From DATJOJ01 sp035507035 (GTDB lineage Bacteria > Acidobacteriota > Terriglobia > Terriglobales > Acidobacteriaceae), in contig DATJOJ010000052.1 of the NCBI GenBank assembly GCA_035507035.1, positions 1 to 64,000 of the forward strand: a DNA stretch of 64,000 bases, read 5' to 3'. Both the position numbers and the translations under genes were made by a program. Below, piece after piece: positions 27,487 to 34,804 of this stretch. The notes below the pieces were generated by a model. It saw nothing but the letters and a program-made list of their open reading frames with translations, was not told the origin of the DNA and made no database searches. How positions within the stretch are numbered: position 1 is the stretch's first letter; each line of letters opens with the position of its first letter.

Positions 27487-28458
27487 TTATTGTCCGCCTG
27501 CTGGTTGCGAACCTGCCTTGCACTTCGCCAGTCCAGGTTCGATGGCGGTTCCTTCCTCGTAGTCGTTCCAGGTGGCAATCAGCAAAAAGGGTTCAGGATG
27601 ATTTTCGGCATATTGCCTCGCCATGGTCAAGGTATCGGTGAGGGTCTGTCCGCAGCGCTGGGACATGTGACGATTCAGACTCCAGGCGGCGCGGCTATCG
27701 TCGAATCCGGGCCAAGCCGTACCGATGGTGATCTTGTCGGGATACTTCGACTGCATGCGGTGATAGAAGTTCTGTAAATAATCCTGTCCCCAATTGCTGC
27801 CGTCACTTGCCCACCCCTTGCTGCCCGGATTGACCCAGGCGTAGAAGCCATCCATGGCATTCGCATAAGGAGTGGAGTCATTTTCATAGATGAGCAAAGG
27901 CGCAGGATTCCATTTGTTGATCTCGGTTCGCACACGGTTCCAGTCGGTGTGACCTCCTTTTGGAAAAATGAAGATCATCGGCCGGCCTTCGTAGGTTAAA
28001 TAGGCTTCGTGGCCGGGAGCGCTCGGAGCGAGATAAGTATCACGAAACTCATTGAAGGCGGCGATTGTGTCCTCGGTGGTGTTGCCATCTTCGCCGTCGG
28101 TTTCGTCGTACATCATGGCAATTTGGAATTTCTTCTCGGCACAAGCCTGCTGCAGAAGGGCATAGCTGCGATCAATAAACGGCTCGCGGCTGCCGTACCA
28201 ATCCACTACGAAACCGGAGATACCCAAGACTTTGGCCTGATCGATCTGTTTTCGCAGTTCGACTGGGTCGTGAGAAGAGTAGCCTACATCGATATGCTGA
28301 GGATGACCGAACCATGGCTCATACACTGCGAGCATTTTAGGCTGCGAATTCGTCACCGGGACATCCTGACGGAAGGTCCGGCGCATGTTCATCTGGCTGC
28401 ATCCCTCAAGCAGCAATAAAAATGCAATTGCACAGGGAAGTCGATATCGATCTTTCAT
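27487..28458 (-). CDS. GH99-like lipoprotein (glycan hydrolase candidate)
   Basis: 323 residues from the ATG that opens a lipoprotein signal ('LLLLEGC', Cys at ~20). The catalytic-type (beta/alpha)8 domain reads 'LAVYEPWFGHPQHIDVGY', 'GISGFVVDWYGSREPFIDRSYALL' and ends 'WNDYEEGTAIEPG', as in GH99/GH71-type endo-acting enzymes and their WbsX-like relatives found in polysaccharide loci. The catalytic Glu residues were not assigned with certainty. Probably anchored in the periplasm or outer membrane, where it could trim the exported glycan. Convergent with the GT2 gene, divergent from the flippase. Confidence 0.75.
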   Translation of the reverse strand: MKDRYRLPCAIAFLLLLEGCSQMNMRRTFRQDVPVTNSQPKMLAVYEPWFGHPQHIDVGYSSHDPVELRKQIDQAKVLGISGFVVDWYGSREPFIDRSYALLQQACAEKKFQIAMMYDETDGEDGNTTEDTIAAFNEFRDTYLAPSAPGHEAYLTYEGRPMIFIFPKGGHTDWNRVRTEINKWNPAPLLIYENDSTPYANAMDGFYAWVNPGSKGWASDGSNWGQDYLQNFYHRMQSKYPDKITIGTAWPGFDDSRAAWSLNRHMSQRCGQTLTDTLTMARQYAENHPEPFLLIATWNDYEEGTAIEPGLAKCKAGSQPAGGQ

Positions 28459-28597
28459 GGATTGATGACGATCAATTAGACGCCCGTGGAGGCCTTCAGG
28501 TTGTGGCCTATGTGTAGTCAAAAACACGGTTTCGTGGGCAGCCTAAGAGCTGCTGTAGGCATCAGAAAAGGCTCGCTTGAGAACGGAACGGGAGCCT

Positions 28598-30601
28598 ATG
28601 CAGACTTTGGAAGCGAAGGCCGTCGGCAATGAAGTGGTGAAGGCGGAAGCGAAGGACCTGCGCGCACGGGTCCTATCGGGGAGTTTCATCCTGCTCACCG
28701 GTTCTGGGTTAGTCAGCGCCCTCAATTTTGCCTACAACATTGCGGTGGCGCGGTTTCTAGGTCCGACTGGGTTCGGCCATGCCAGCGTTGTGTACACACT
28801 GTTGATTTTGATTTCGGCAGTGACGCTGTCGTTTCAAATCGTATCTGCCAAAGTCGTCGCCAAACAAGGATCCCCTGAGGAGCAGTCCGCTGCCTATCGA
28901 GCATTCCATCGCGCTGCTTGGGTCGCCGGCATTGTGGTGGCTCTGCTGCTTGTAGCTTCTGAAAAAGCCATCACTGCCTATCTAAATCTGCCCAACACGA
29001 TCCTGGTGGTGTTGCTGGCAGTGGGCGTGGCGTTTTATGTTCCGCTGGGCACGCGGCGCGGCTATCTGCAAGGCATCTGCGGTTTCCGGCGACTGGCGAC
29101 AAATCTCATTTTGGAGGCTTCTTGCAGGCTCGTGGGTTCGCTGCTAGTGATGCTGATGGGTTTCGGCGTAACCGGGGTCATCGCAGCCAATGCCACGGCG
29201 ATCGGGATCGCCTACTTCTTCGCGATCTGGTCAGTGGAAGTGAGTATCTGTACCACGGTCAAAATTCCCAACGCATTTCGCGAGGCTTTACAGGCCATCG
29301 TTTTCTTTGTGGGGCAAGTCATCATCAACAATTGCGACATCGTGCTGGTGAAGCACTTCTTTGAGGCGTCCCCGGCGGGATTGTATGCGGCAGTGGCGCT
29401 AGTGGGGCGCGTTATTTTCGCTTTTTCCTGGGCGGTCATCAACACCATGTTTCCGATTGTCGCAGGGACTCGAAGCCGCGAACGCAAAGATGGAGGCGTG
29501 CTCAGAACTTCGATGTTGATGGTTACCGGCATTTGTACGGTGTTTGCGCTGGCATTGGGTCTTGCCCCGGCCGGCGTCTGGCGAACGCTTTTTGGTCCCG
29601 CATTCCTGGTTGTAGGCAAGAACGGCTTGCCTCATTTGCTGGCGCTTTACGCCGTGGCCACCGGTCTCTACTCGCTGTGCGTGGTCATGATCGCTTACGA
29701 GATGTCCTACAAGATCGCCAACACCGGGTGGCTGCAATTGGCTTTCAGCGGAGTTCTGATCGGCGGAATCTATCGCTACCATTCGTCTCTGCAGGAAGTG
29801 ATTTGGGTACAAATTGTCCTGATGGCTTTCTTGCTGGTGCTGGTCGCTGTTCCATTTATCGTGAATGCCCTGGCTGGTTTTAAAGACGGCGAGTTTCCCT
29901 CGGATTCCGGACAGATCCACAAACTACGGCGGGTCTCCGAAGAGGAGGTCATGTCGGAATTTCTGAAGAGCGATTTTAATAATCCAGATTTCGAGGACTA
30001 CCGGGAAACCCTATCGACTTTAGTCAATAGGCCTGACCTCTCTAATCCCATCGAAAATGCGAAACGGCGTGCGTTGCTATTTATCCGCCATGCTTCGCTC
30101 TGGCGCGTGCTGCCGGAAGGAACGGAATGGTACGAAGTTTCCCTGCGGCCCGCCGATTTTGAGCGGATTCGGGTTTTTCCACGGGCACATTGGCGAAAAC
30201 TGGCGAAGGGAGATTTCGCGATCACCGAGGTTGTGCGAGAGATCGCAAGCGGACGGTGTCATAACGTAGTGGCCGAGGAATTTCTGAAAAAGATCCTCGA
30301 TATCCGGAGCTGGCTGGAGCGGGATGAAGAGGTCGATGCCGGGGCGGTGCTGCTGATTGGCATCAAGGATAGTGGGCCCTTCACCGTGCTGGATGGGAAC
30401 CATCGCCTGGCCGCGTCGCTATTGGCTTCGCCCGAGTCCGGAAAGAAATTTCGAGTTTACTGCGGCCTGTCGCCTCGCATGGGGCAATGCTGCTGGTACA
30501 ACACCAATGTGACCACTTTGTTTCGGTATGCGGCAAAACTTTTGCGGCAGTTCGTCCGCGATCCTGTGGTGGAACTCGAGCGTTTGCTGCAGAATTCGTG
30601 A
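28598..30601 (+). CDS. Wzx-type flippase with a ParB-like C-terminal domain
   Basis: 667 residues from the ATG with GGGAG six bases upstream (a TTG 21 bases earlier lacks one). Residues ~1-430 hold about 12-14 hydrophobic helices of the MATE/Wzx oligosaccharide flippase fold ('LVSALNFAYNIAVARFLGPTGFGHASVVYTLL', given in part). Residues ~440-667 are soluble and end in a ParB/sulfiredoxin-like motif 'FTVLDGNHRLAASLLA' (near 597). Standard flippases are ~450-500 residues and have no such tail. The flippase would move lipid-linked oligosaccharide across the inner membrane; the tail may bind a nucleotide or transfer phosphate, which is inference. Confidence 0.85.
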   Translation: MQTLEAKAVGNEVVKAEAKDLRARVLSGSFILLTGSGLVSALNFAYNIAVARFLGPTGFGHASVVYTLLILISAVTLSFQIVSAKVVAKQGSPEEQSAAYRAFHRAAWVAGIVVALLLVASEKAITAYLNLPNTILVVLLAVGVAFYVPLGTRRGYLQGICGFRRLATNLILEASCRLVGSLLVMLMGFGVTGVIAANATAIGIAYFFAIWSVEVSICTTVKIPNAFREALQAIVFFVGQVIINNCDIVLVKHFFEASPAGLYAAVALVGRVIFAFSWAVINTMFPIVAGTRSRERKDGGVLRTSMLMVTGICTVFALALGLAPAGVWRTLFGPAFLVVGKNGLPHLLALYAVATGLYSLCVVMIAYEMSYKIANTGWLQLAFSGVLIGGIYRYHSSLQEVIWVQIVLMAFLLVLVAVPFIVNALAGFKDGEFPSDSGQIHKLRRVSEEEVMSEFLKSDFNNPDFEDYRETLSTLVNRPDLSNPIENAKRRALLFIRHASLWRVLPEGTEWYEVSLRPADFERIRVFPRAHWRKLAKGDFAITEVVREIASGRCHNVVAEEFLKKILDIRSWLERDEEVDAGAVLLIGIKDSGPFTVLDGNHRLAASLLASPESGKKFRVYCGLSPRMGQCCWYNTNVTTLFRYAAKLLRQFVRDPVVELERLLQNS

Positions 30602-30617
30602 GGAAGGAGCCGGTTCC

Positions 30618-30779
30618 ATGACTGCAGAAATCGCCTTACAGCACCGCTGTGGCATTCTCTACATTCTGAGCCGGATAGACCCCTCGAGTGACCTCGAATA
30701 CTCTTTTAGAACCATAGCCCGCTGTCGGTTGGGCAGTGGGCAGAACGCTGAAAGAGGATTCTTAAGCAATGACGAATGA
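30618..30779 (+). CDS. Possible small protein, unknown
   Basis: A 53-codon frame with AAGGAG nine bases before its ATG, filling the gap between the flippase and the STAS gene and overlapping the STAS start by 11 bases. No family, no signal peptide, Cys/Arg-rich. It may be only a leader or not translated. Confidence 0.25.
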   Translation: MTAEIALQHRCGILYILSRIDPSSDLEYSFRTIARCRLGSGQNAERGFLSNDE

Positions 30780-31167
30780 CAAAGCGGTGACAGTGCGGCA
30801 AATGCCGGAACATTTAACCCGGGAACAGGCCCATCTTTTTTTGCAGGAAATCGAGCCACTGATGAATTGCGACCGGCCGCGGTTGGTCTTCGATTTTTCC
30901 AAGGTTCGCCAACTGGGAAGCGTGGGAGTGGAGTTGCTGCTCCGGTCCATGGAAGAGGTCATGAAGAGGAATGGCGACCTCAAACTGGCTGCGGTTGCCG
31001 CGGGCCCAATGGCGGTTCTGGAGTTCACCGGGATCGACGGGCTGTTCGAGATTTTTGACGATGCCGCGCAGGCCGTCCAAAGCTTTTATGAGCTTCCAGT
31101 GGAGACCTTTCAACAGATTCCGCCGGTTTGGTATCCCAGCATCGCACATGAGAGCGAGTTGCCGTAG
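30769..31167 (+). CDS. STAS-domain protein (anti-sigma factor antagonist type)
   Basis: 132 residues. The STAS fold is recognised from 'LVFDFSKVRQLGSVGVELLLRSM', with the phosphorylatable Ser at position 51 in the expected loop after the second strand. Such proteins switch partner proteins when phosphorylated by an anti-sigma kinase. None is in the window. STAS proteins also occur beside polysaccharide genes, where they may control the export machinery. The C-terminal ~25 residues extend beyond the domain. Confidence 0.85.
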   Translation: MTNDKAVTVRQMPEHLTREQAHLFLQEIEPLMNCDRPRLVFDFSKVRQLGSVGVELLLRSMEEVMKRNGDLKLAAVAAGPMAVLEFTGIDGLFEIFDDAAQAVQSFYELPVETFQQIPPVWYPSIAHESELP

Positions 31168-31226
31168 GTGCCGCAACAAGGGCGGCATTACTGAGGTTTT
31201 CGAAGCGGTTTAAGGGGAGGAATTCA

Positions 31227-31715
31227 ATGGCGAATCACAACCGGGCGCCCGCCAGAGGCGCCTGCTTTGCTTTAGCTTTATTTCTGCCGTTAAGTTCGTT
31301 AGCGCTTGCAGCGGAAGCGCAATCGTCTACAAGTCAGCAGGGCGCGAAGGGGTCTGCGGAAGCTAAAATTTCCGCTGGGCCAGCTCCTCACGAGGCTGCG
31401 CAGCTGCCGGATAGTCCTGGGCTCTTGTACTCGAAAAATATGATTCAGGACCAGACATCCAACGCCCAACAAAATGCGCAACCGGGCCAGCAGAACTCGC
31501 TCCAGGAGCCCTCAGGAACGGCTGCCGCAAGGACGGCGAATCCTTCGGGGGTGGCTGCGTCGGAGCCGGCGGGATCGGCGATTGCCCCGGCAAAACAGAG
31601 AAGAGTACGCACCATCCTGATCAGTGTGGGCGCGATAGCCGCCGCTGGAGCGGCCTTGGGCGCGGTAGCCGCACTGTCGGCGGGAAGTCCGAGCCGGCCT
31701 CCGGGCGCTCACTGA
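31227..31715 (+). CDS. Low-complexity membrane or secreted protein, unknown
   Basis: 162 residues with GGGGAGG before the ATG. An N-terminal signal-like segment (~13-31) is followed by a Ser/Gln/Ala-rich stretch and a C-terminal hydrophobic helix rich in Ala and Gly (~128-152), preceded by 'KQRRVRT'. This looks like a periplasmic linker with a C-terminal anchor. The 'LPDSPG' motif in the middle recurs in Acidobacteria secreted proteins. Function unknown. Confidence 0.6.
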   Translation: MANHNRAPARGACFALALFLPLSSLALAAEAQSSTSQQGAKGSAEAKISAGPAPHEAAQLPDSPGLLYSKNMIQDQTSNAQQNAQPGQQNSLQEPSGTAAARTANPSGVAASEPAGSAIAPAKQRRVRTILISVGAIAAAGAALGAVAALSAGSPSRPPGAH

Positions 31716-31719
31716 GTTC

Positions 31720-32487
31720 ATGGCACAGAGTTCATCGAGGAAATCACGCGGGATGATCGGTGGAAAATCAGCAAGACAACGGCCCCTACGGATAAGCTTC
31801 TCCGGAATCGACGGCGCCGGCAAGAGCACCCAAATCGAGATGCTAACCGTGCGGTTGCAAGGCTCAGGGGCACGGGTTCGGCTGGTCACGTTCTGGGACG
31901 ATGTAGCGGTTCTCACCGGAGTTCGAGAAAAAGCCACCCACACAATCTTCAAGGGCGAGAAGGGAATTGGAGCACCCGAAAAGCCGGTGAATCGGCGGGA
32001 TAAGAACGTGCGCTCGTGGTATATGACCGCGATGCGCTTCGTTCTGTATTTCCTGGAGGCGATCTCGCTGAGAAGGGCTGCCAACCAGACGCGCGACGTC
32101 GACGTAATCATTTTTGACCGCTATCTCTACGACCAGCTGGCCAATCTGCCGCTGCAACATTTCTTTACCAGGCAGTATGCGCGGCTGCTCTTGAAATTGG
32201 TGCCGCAACCGGATATTGCTTACCTGCTGGATGCGGATCCGGATCTGGCTCGCGCGCGTAAACCTGAGTACCCTGTGGAGTTCCTTCAGACCATCCGATC
32301 CTCGTACATGATCTTGAGCCGGATGGGACACATGACGGTCATCGCTCCCGGGGCGATCCTGGAAGTTGGCGATGCTGTCGCGGCAGCATATCTGCGGAAA
32401 TGGCCGGACATGGCCAGCGGGGGAACAGCGGACTTACCACAAAAAGCAATAGGGCACACCGATGACGATGTGCCCCAATGCGCTTGA
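31720..32487 (+). CDS. Thymidylate-kinase-like P-loop kinase
   Basis: 255 residues (start at the first ATG, four bases after the previous stop; a later ATG at 31753 is equally possible). Walker A 'GIDGAGKST' at 29-37, the 'FDRYLYDQLAN' DR motif near 130, and a 'RKPEYP' lid segment. It resembles dTMP kinase but is longer and lies in a polysaccharide cluster, so a role in nucleotide-sugar or glycan-linked phosphorylation is possible. It is unlikely to be the housekeeping tmk. Confidence 0.75.
   Translation: MAQSSSRKSRGMIGGKSARQRPLRISFSGIDGAGKSTQIEMLTVRLQGSGARVRLVTFWDDVAVLTGVREKATHTIFKGEKGIGAPEKPVNRRDKNVRSWYMTAMRFVLYFLEAISLRRAANQTRDVDVIIFDRYLYDQLANLPLQHFFTRQYARLLLKLVPQPDIAYLLDADPDLARARKPEYPVEFLQTIRSSYMILSRMGHMTVIAPGAILEVGDAVAAAYLRKWPDMASGGTADLPQKAIGHTDDDVPQCA
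32452..32475 (-). terminator. Intrinsic terminator for the secreted beta-sandwich gene
   Basis: Arms GGGCACA and TGTGCCC with a 10-base loop. On the minus strand the stem is followed by TATTGCTTTTT. It sits inside the 3' end of the convergent kinase gene. Confidence 0.6.
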
Positions 32488-32489
32488 TT

Positions 32490-33788
32490 CTAGTAATAGG
32501 TGAAGTTGAAGTTGTCGAGATAAGTGGTGTACGCCGACTGTTTGGAATTTCCATCCATCTGGTAGTTCACGGTAACGCCCCACCAGCCCGGATCACAGGT
32601 GCCCGGCGCATAAGTCTTGTTGACGGTGCTCTGGACGCCGTTGAGCGTGATCGTCTGGAACAGCAAGTCGTTGTTGGATTCGCGCTGAACCTGGATGGTC
32701 AGGTGGTTCCAACCATTGTTAACAGGGTGGCACGGCACGCCGGTCGAAACCCAGGTATGACCGGTATTGTCCCAGATATCCCAGACCTGTCCGTTCACCA
32801 GATTGCATTGGTGACCCCAGATCATCGACACCCCGTTCATGAACATGTTGATGTCGAACTCGAGAGTCTGCGAGAGAGAAAGCTGGGTTGTGTAGAAGTA
32901 GACGTCATAGGTGAAATTGTGAAGCGTGGGGAGAAGCGTGTGGTTATTGTCTGGCAAACCTTCCGTGGAGCCCTGCCCGAGCAGCTTGTCGGTGAACAAG
33001 GCATCGGCATAGGGCTTATTGCCGCCGATATTGTATTGCGATGAATTTCCATCCCTGGAAGGGTTGCTGACGTGCTGATCCATCGACCATGTCACACCCG
33101 AACCGCAGGGATTGCAGATGTTGTAGTTCGGCGGGAGTTCTCCCCAGTTGATCCAGGGTCCGCCGGCCTGAATGTTATAGAGCGTGGAACCGCCTCCACC
33201 GCCGCCTACGTTGATTTTGATAGGAGTGTAGGAAGCGCCGCCACAGTGGTCCCATTCTTCGACCACGGTGTTGTAGGTCCCGGGGCTGAAAGAGAGATTG
33301 GTATTGAGCATGGCACCCTGGGTGGTGTACTTCAGAACGTTGTTGACATACACGCCCATGGAAGACACGCCCTGGGGACAAGTGTAGGAAGTTGCGGTGG
33401 CCTGGTAGTTAACCGGGGATCCCACATTGCCATTGTTGGCGGGAGACATGACCCAGACGCCCGTCTTATTGGTCACGGTAATGGCAATCGGGGTATAGGT
33501 GGAACCGCCGCAGTTGTCCCACTCCTGCACCACGGTGTTGTAGGATCCCGGGCTGAAGGAGAGGTTCGTACTCAGCTGGTCGCCATTTTGGACGTATTTC
33601 AGCTCGTTGTCCACGTAGACGCCCATGGACGTCACGCCCTTGTCGCAAGTGGTATTGCCGCTCGCGGCGTAGTGTACGGATGTTCCAACGGTAGATTTAT
33701 TCCAAGGACTGCTTACATTTACACCCGCAAATGTTGAAGTAGTAAGGGTCAAAATAAGATAAACACACGTATGCCAATGCCTCTGCAT
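32490..33788 (-). CDS. Secreted protein with two Ig-like repeats and a lectin-like domain
   Basis: 432 residues; the ATG follows GGGAGG. A signal peptide (~1-21) is followed by two near-identical ~90-residue beta repeats ('GVTSMGVYVDNELKYVQNG' and 'GVSSMGVYVNNVLKYTTQG'), a Gly-rich linker and a ~220-residue C-terminal beta-sandwich ('NFTYDVYFYTTQLSLSQTLEFDINMF'). The C-terminal domain resembles that of the protein at 15036-16262, so they are paralogous in plan. Probably binds extracellular glycan; enzyme activity not shown. Its mRNA ends at the hairpin 32452-32475. Confidence 0.78.
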   Translation of the reverse strand: MQRHWHTCVYLILTLTTSTFAGVNVSSPWNKSTVGTSVHYAASGNTTCDKGVTSMGVYVDNELKYVQNGDQLSTNLSFSPGSYNTVVQEWDNCGGSTYTPIAITVTNKTGVWVMSPANNGNVGSPVNYQATATSYTCPQGVSSMGVYVNNVLKYTTQGAMLNTNLSFSPGTYNTVVEEWDHCGGASYTPIKINVGGGGGGSTLYNIQAGGPWINWGELPPNYNICNPCGSGVTWSMDQHVSNPSRDGNSSQYNIGGNKPYADALFTDKLLGQGSTEGLPDNNHTLLPTLHNFTYDVYFYTTQLSLSQTLEFDINMFMNGVSMIWGHQCNLVNGQVWDIWDNTGHTWVSTGVPCHPVNNGWNHLTIQVQRESNNDLLFQTITLNGVQSTVNKTYAPGTCDPGWWGVTVNYQMDGNSKQSAYTTYLDNFNFTYY

Positions 33789-34236
33789 GAAAAAGCCTCC
33801 CAGAAGTTTGTTTGAAAACGCGATTATTGATTACGGCGAGTGGCGAACCGTCGGGTAAAATGGGAGCAAGGTCCCCCAACGCAAAGAGGGGCCGCTCCCG
33901 GATTTTTCAGTGGCTTAATGTGTTCCAGGAACACTAATACAGGCTTTTCCCATGGTCAATCAGGTGAGGACTGTAGAGAACTAATGAGTAGGAACGCTTT
34001 GTGCCCGGTTCGTTACACTTTGCGCGCGTCCGCGGCAGGGGCGAGCAGAAAATTGCCTTTCCTGTGGAGTACGTCAAGTCGCGCTGCATCAGGTAAATTC
34101 TCGGCGAACCTAAAGGCTGAATAGGATTCAACTTGGCCGCGCTCCGCCTTAGCCTCGCAATTGATCGTGAGGCGGCTTGCGCCGTTCACGTCGTCATAGC
34201 CACTTCTGATGACTCAAAAAATCGGAGGAATGCGAT
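33789..34236. other. Intergenic stretch without a visible gene
   Basis: 448 bases with no supported coding frame on either strand. It must contain the divergent promoters for the genes at 33788 (minus) and 34237 (plus); an AT-rich patch with a GGAGGA ribosome site occurs just before 34237. No repeat or RNA gene recognised. Confidence 0.4.
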
Positions 34237-34632
34237 ATGAAGAAATTCTTGTTTGCGACAGCGGTGATGTTGTTATGCAGTTCGTTTGGCTGGGCACAGC
34301 AACAGTCTGACCAATCCATGGGTTCGGGCTCGCAAGCTCAGGTGGGTACGGTGAGAGGATGTCTTGGCGGGACGGATGGAGGTTACACCCTGACCCAAGA
34401 CCAGTCGGGAACCATGTTCCGGTTAGTTGGCAATGACGACCAGTTGAAGAGTCACATGGGGCAGGAAGTTTTGGTGACGGGACAGCTACCGCCTGCCGCT
34501 CCGGCGCCGTCGGCGGCGGGGGAGAATAGCTCATCCGGAAGCTCGACCAGCGGAAATGTCATTCAGGTGTCTGACGTTCGAGTGGTTTCGAAGACCTGTG
34601 CCTCAGGAAACGCTGCACCTTCAAGTTACTAG
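34237..34632 (+). CDS. Small secreted DUF5818-like protein
   Basis: 131 residues with GGAGGA nine bases before the ATG. Signal peptide ~1-20 ('MKKFLFATAVMLLCSSFGWAQ' without the last residue). The OB-like core has 'VGTVRGCLGGTDGGYTLTQD' and 'HMGQEVLVTGQL', then a Ser/Gly-rich insert and a final strand with Cys. Same plan as the protein at 3098-3493. Function unknown. Confidence 0.68.
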   Translation: MKKFLFATAVMLLCSSFGWAQQQSDQSMGSGSQAQVGTVRGCLGGTDGGYTLTQDQSGTMFRLVGNDDQLKSHMGQEVLVTGQLPPAAPAPSAAGENSSSGSSTSGNVIQVSDVRVVSKTCASGNAAPSSY

Positions 34633-34650
34633 CTTGTAGGTCGGCAGGCG

Positions 34651-34690
34651 TTGTGCGCTGCGCGCTCTGAGCGGGTGGTGTGGCGCACAA
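34651..34690 (+). terminator. Possible terminator after the DUF5818-like gene
   Basis: Perfect 8-bp arms TTGTGCGC and GCGCACAA enclose 24 bases and are followed by AGCTTTTAAG. The large loop and weak T-run lower confidence. Confidence 0.35.
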
Positions 34691-34804
34691 AGCTTTTAAG
34701 CAACCTGGGGGTCGGCCACGGCCTCTGAAAGATGCGGTTTGTTCAGCACTGGCAGTTAAAGTATTCGGGTTTTCAAGGACGTACGAAGGTTATCGAGTTC
34801 GAGC

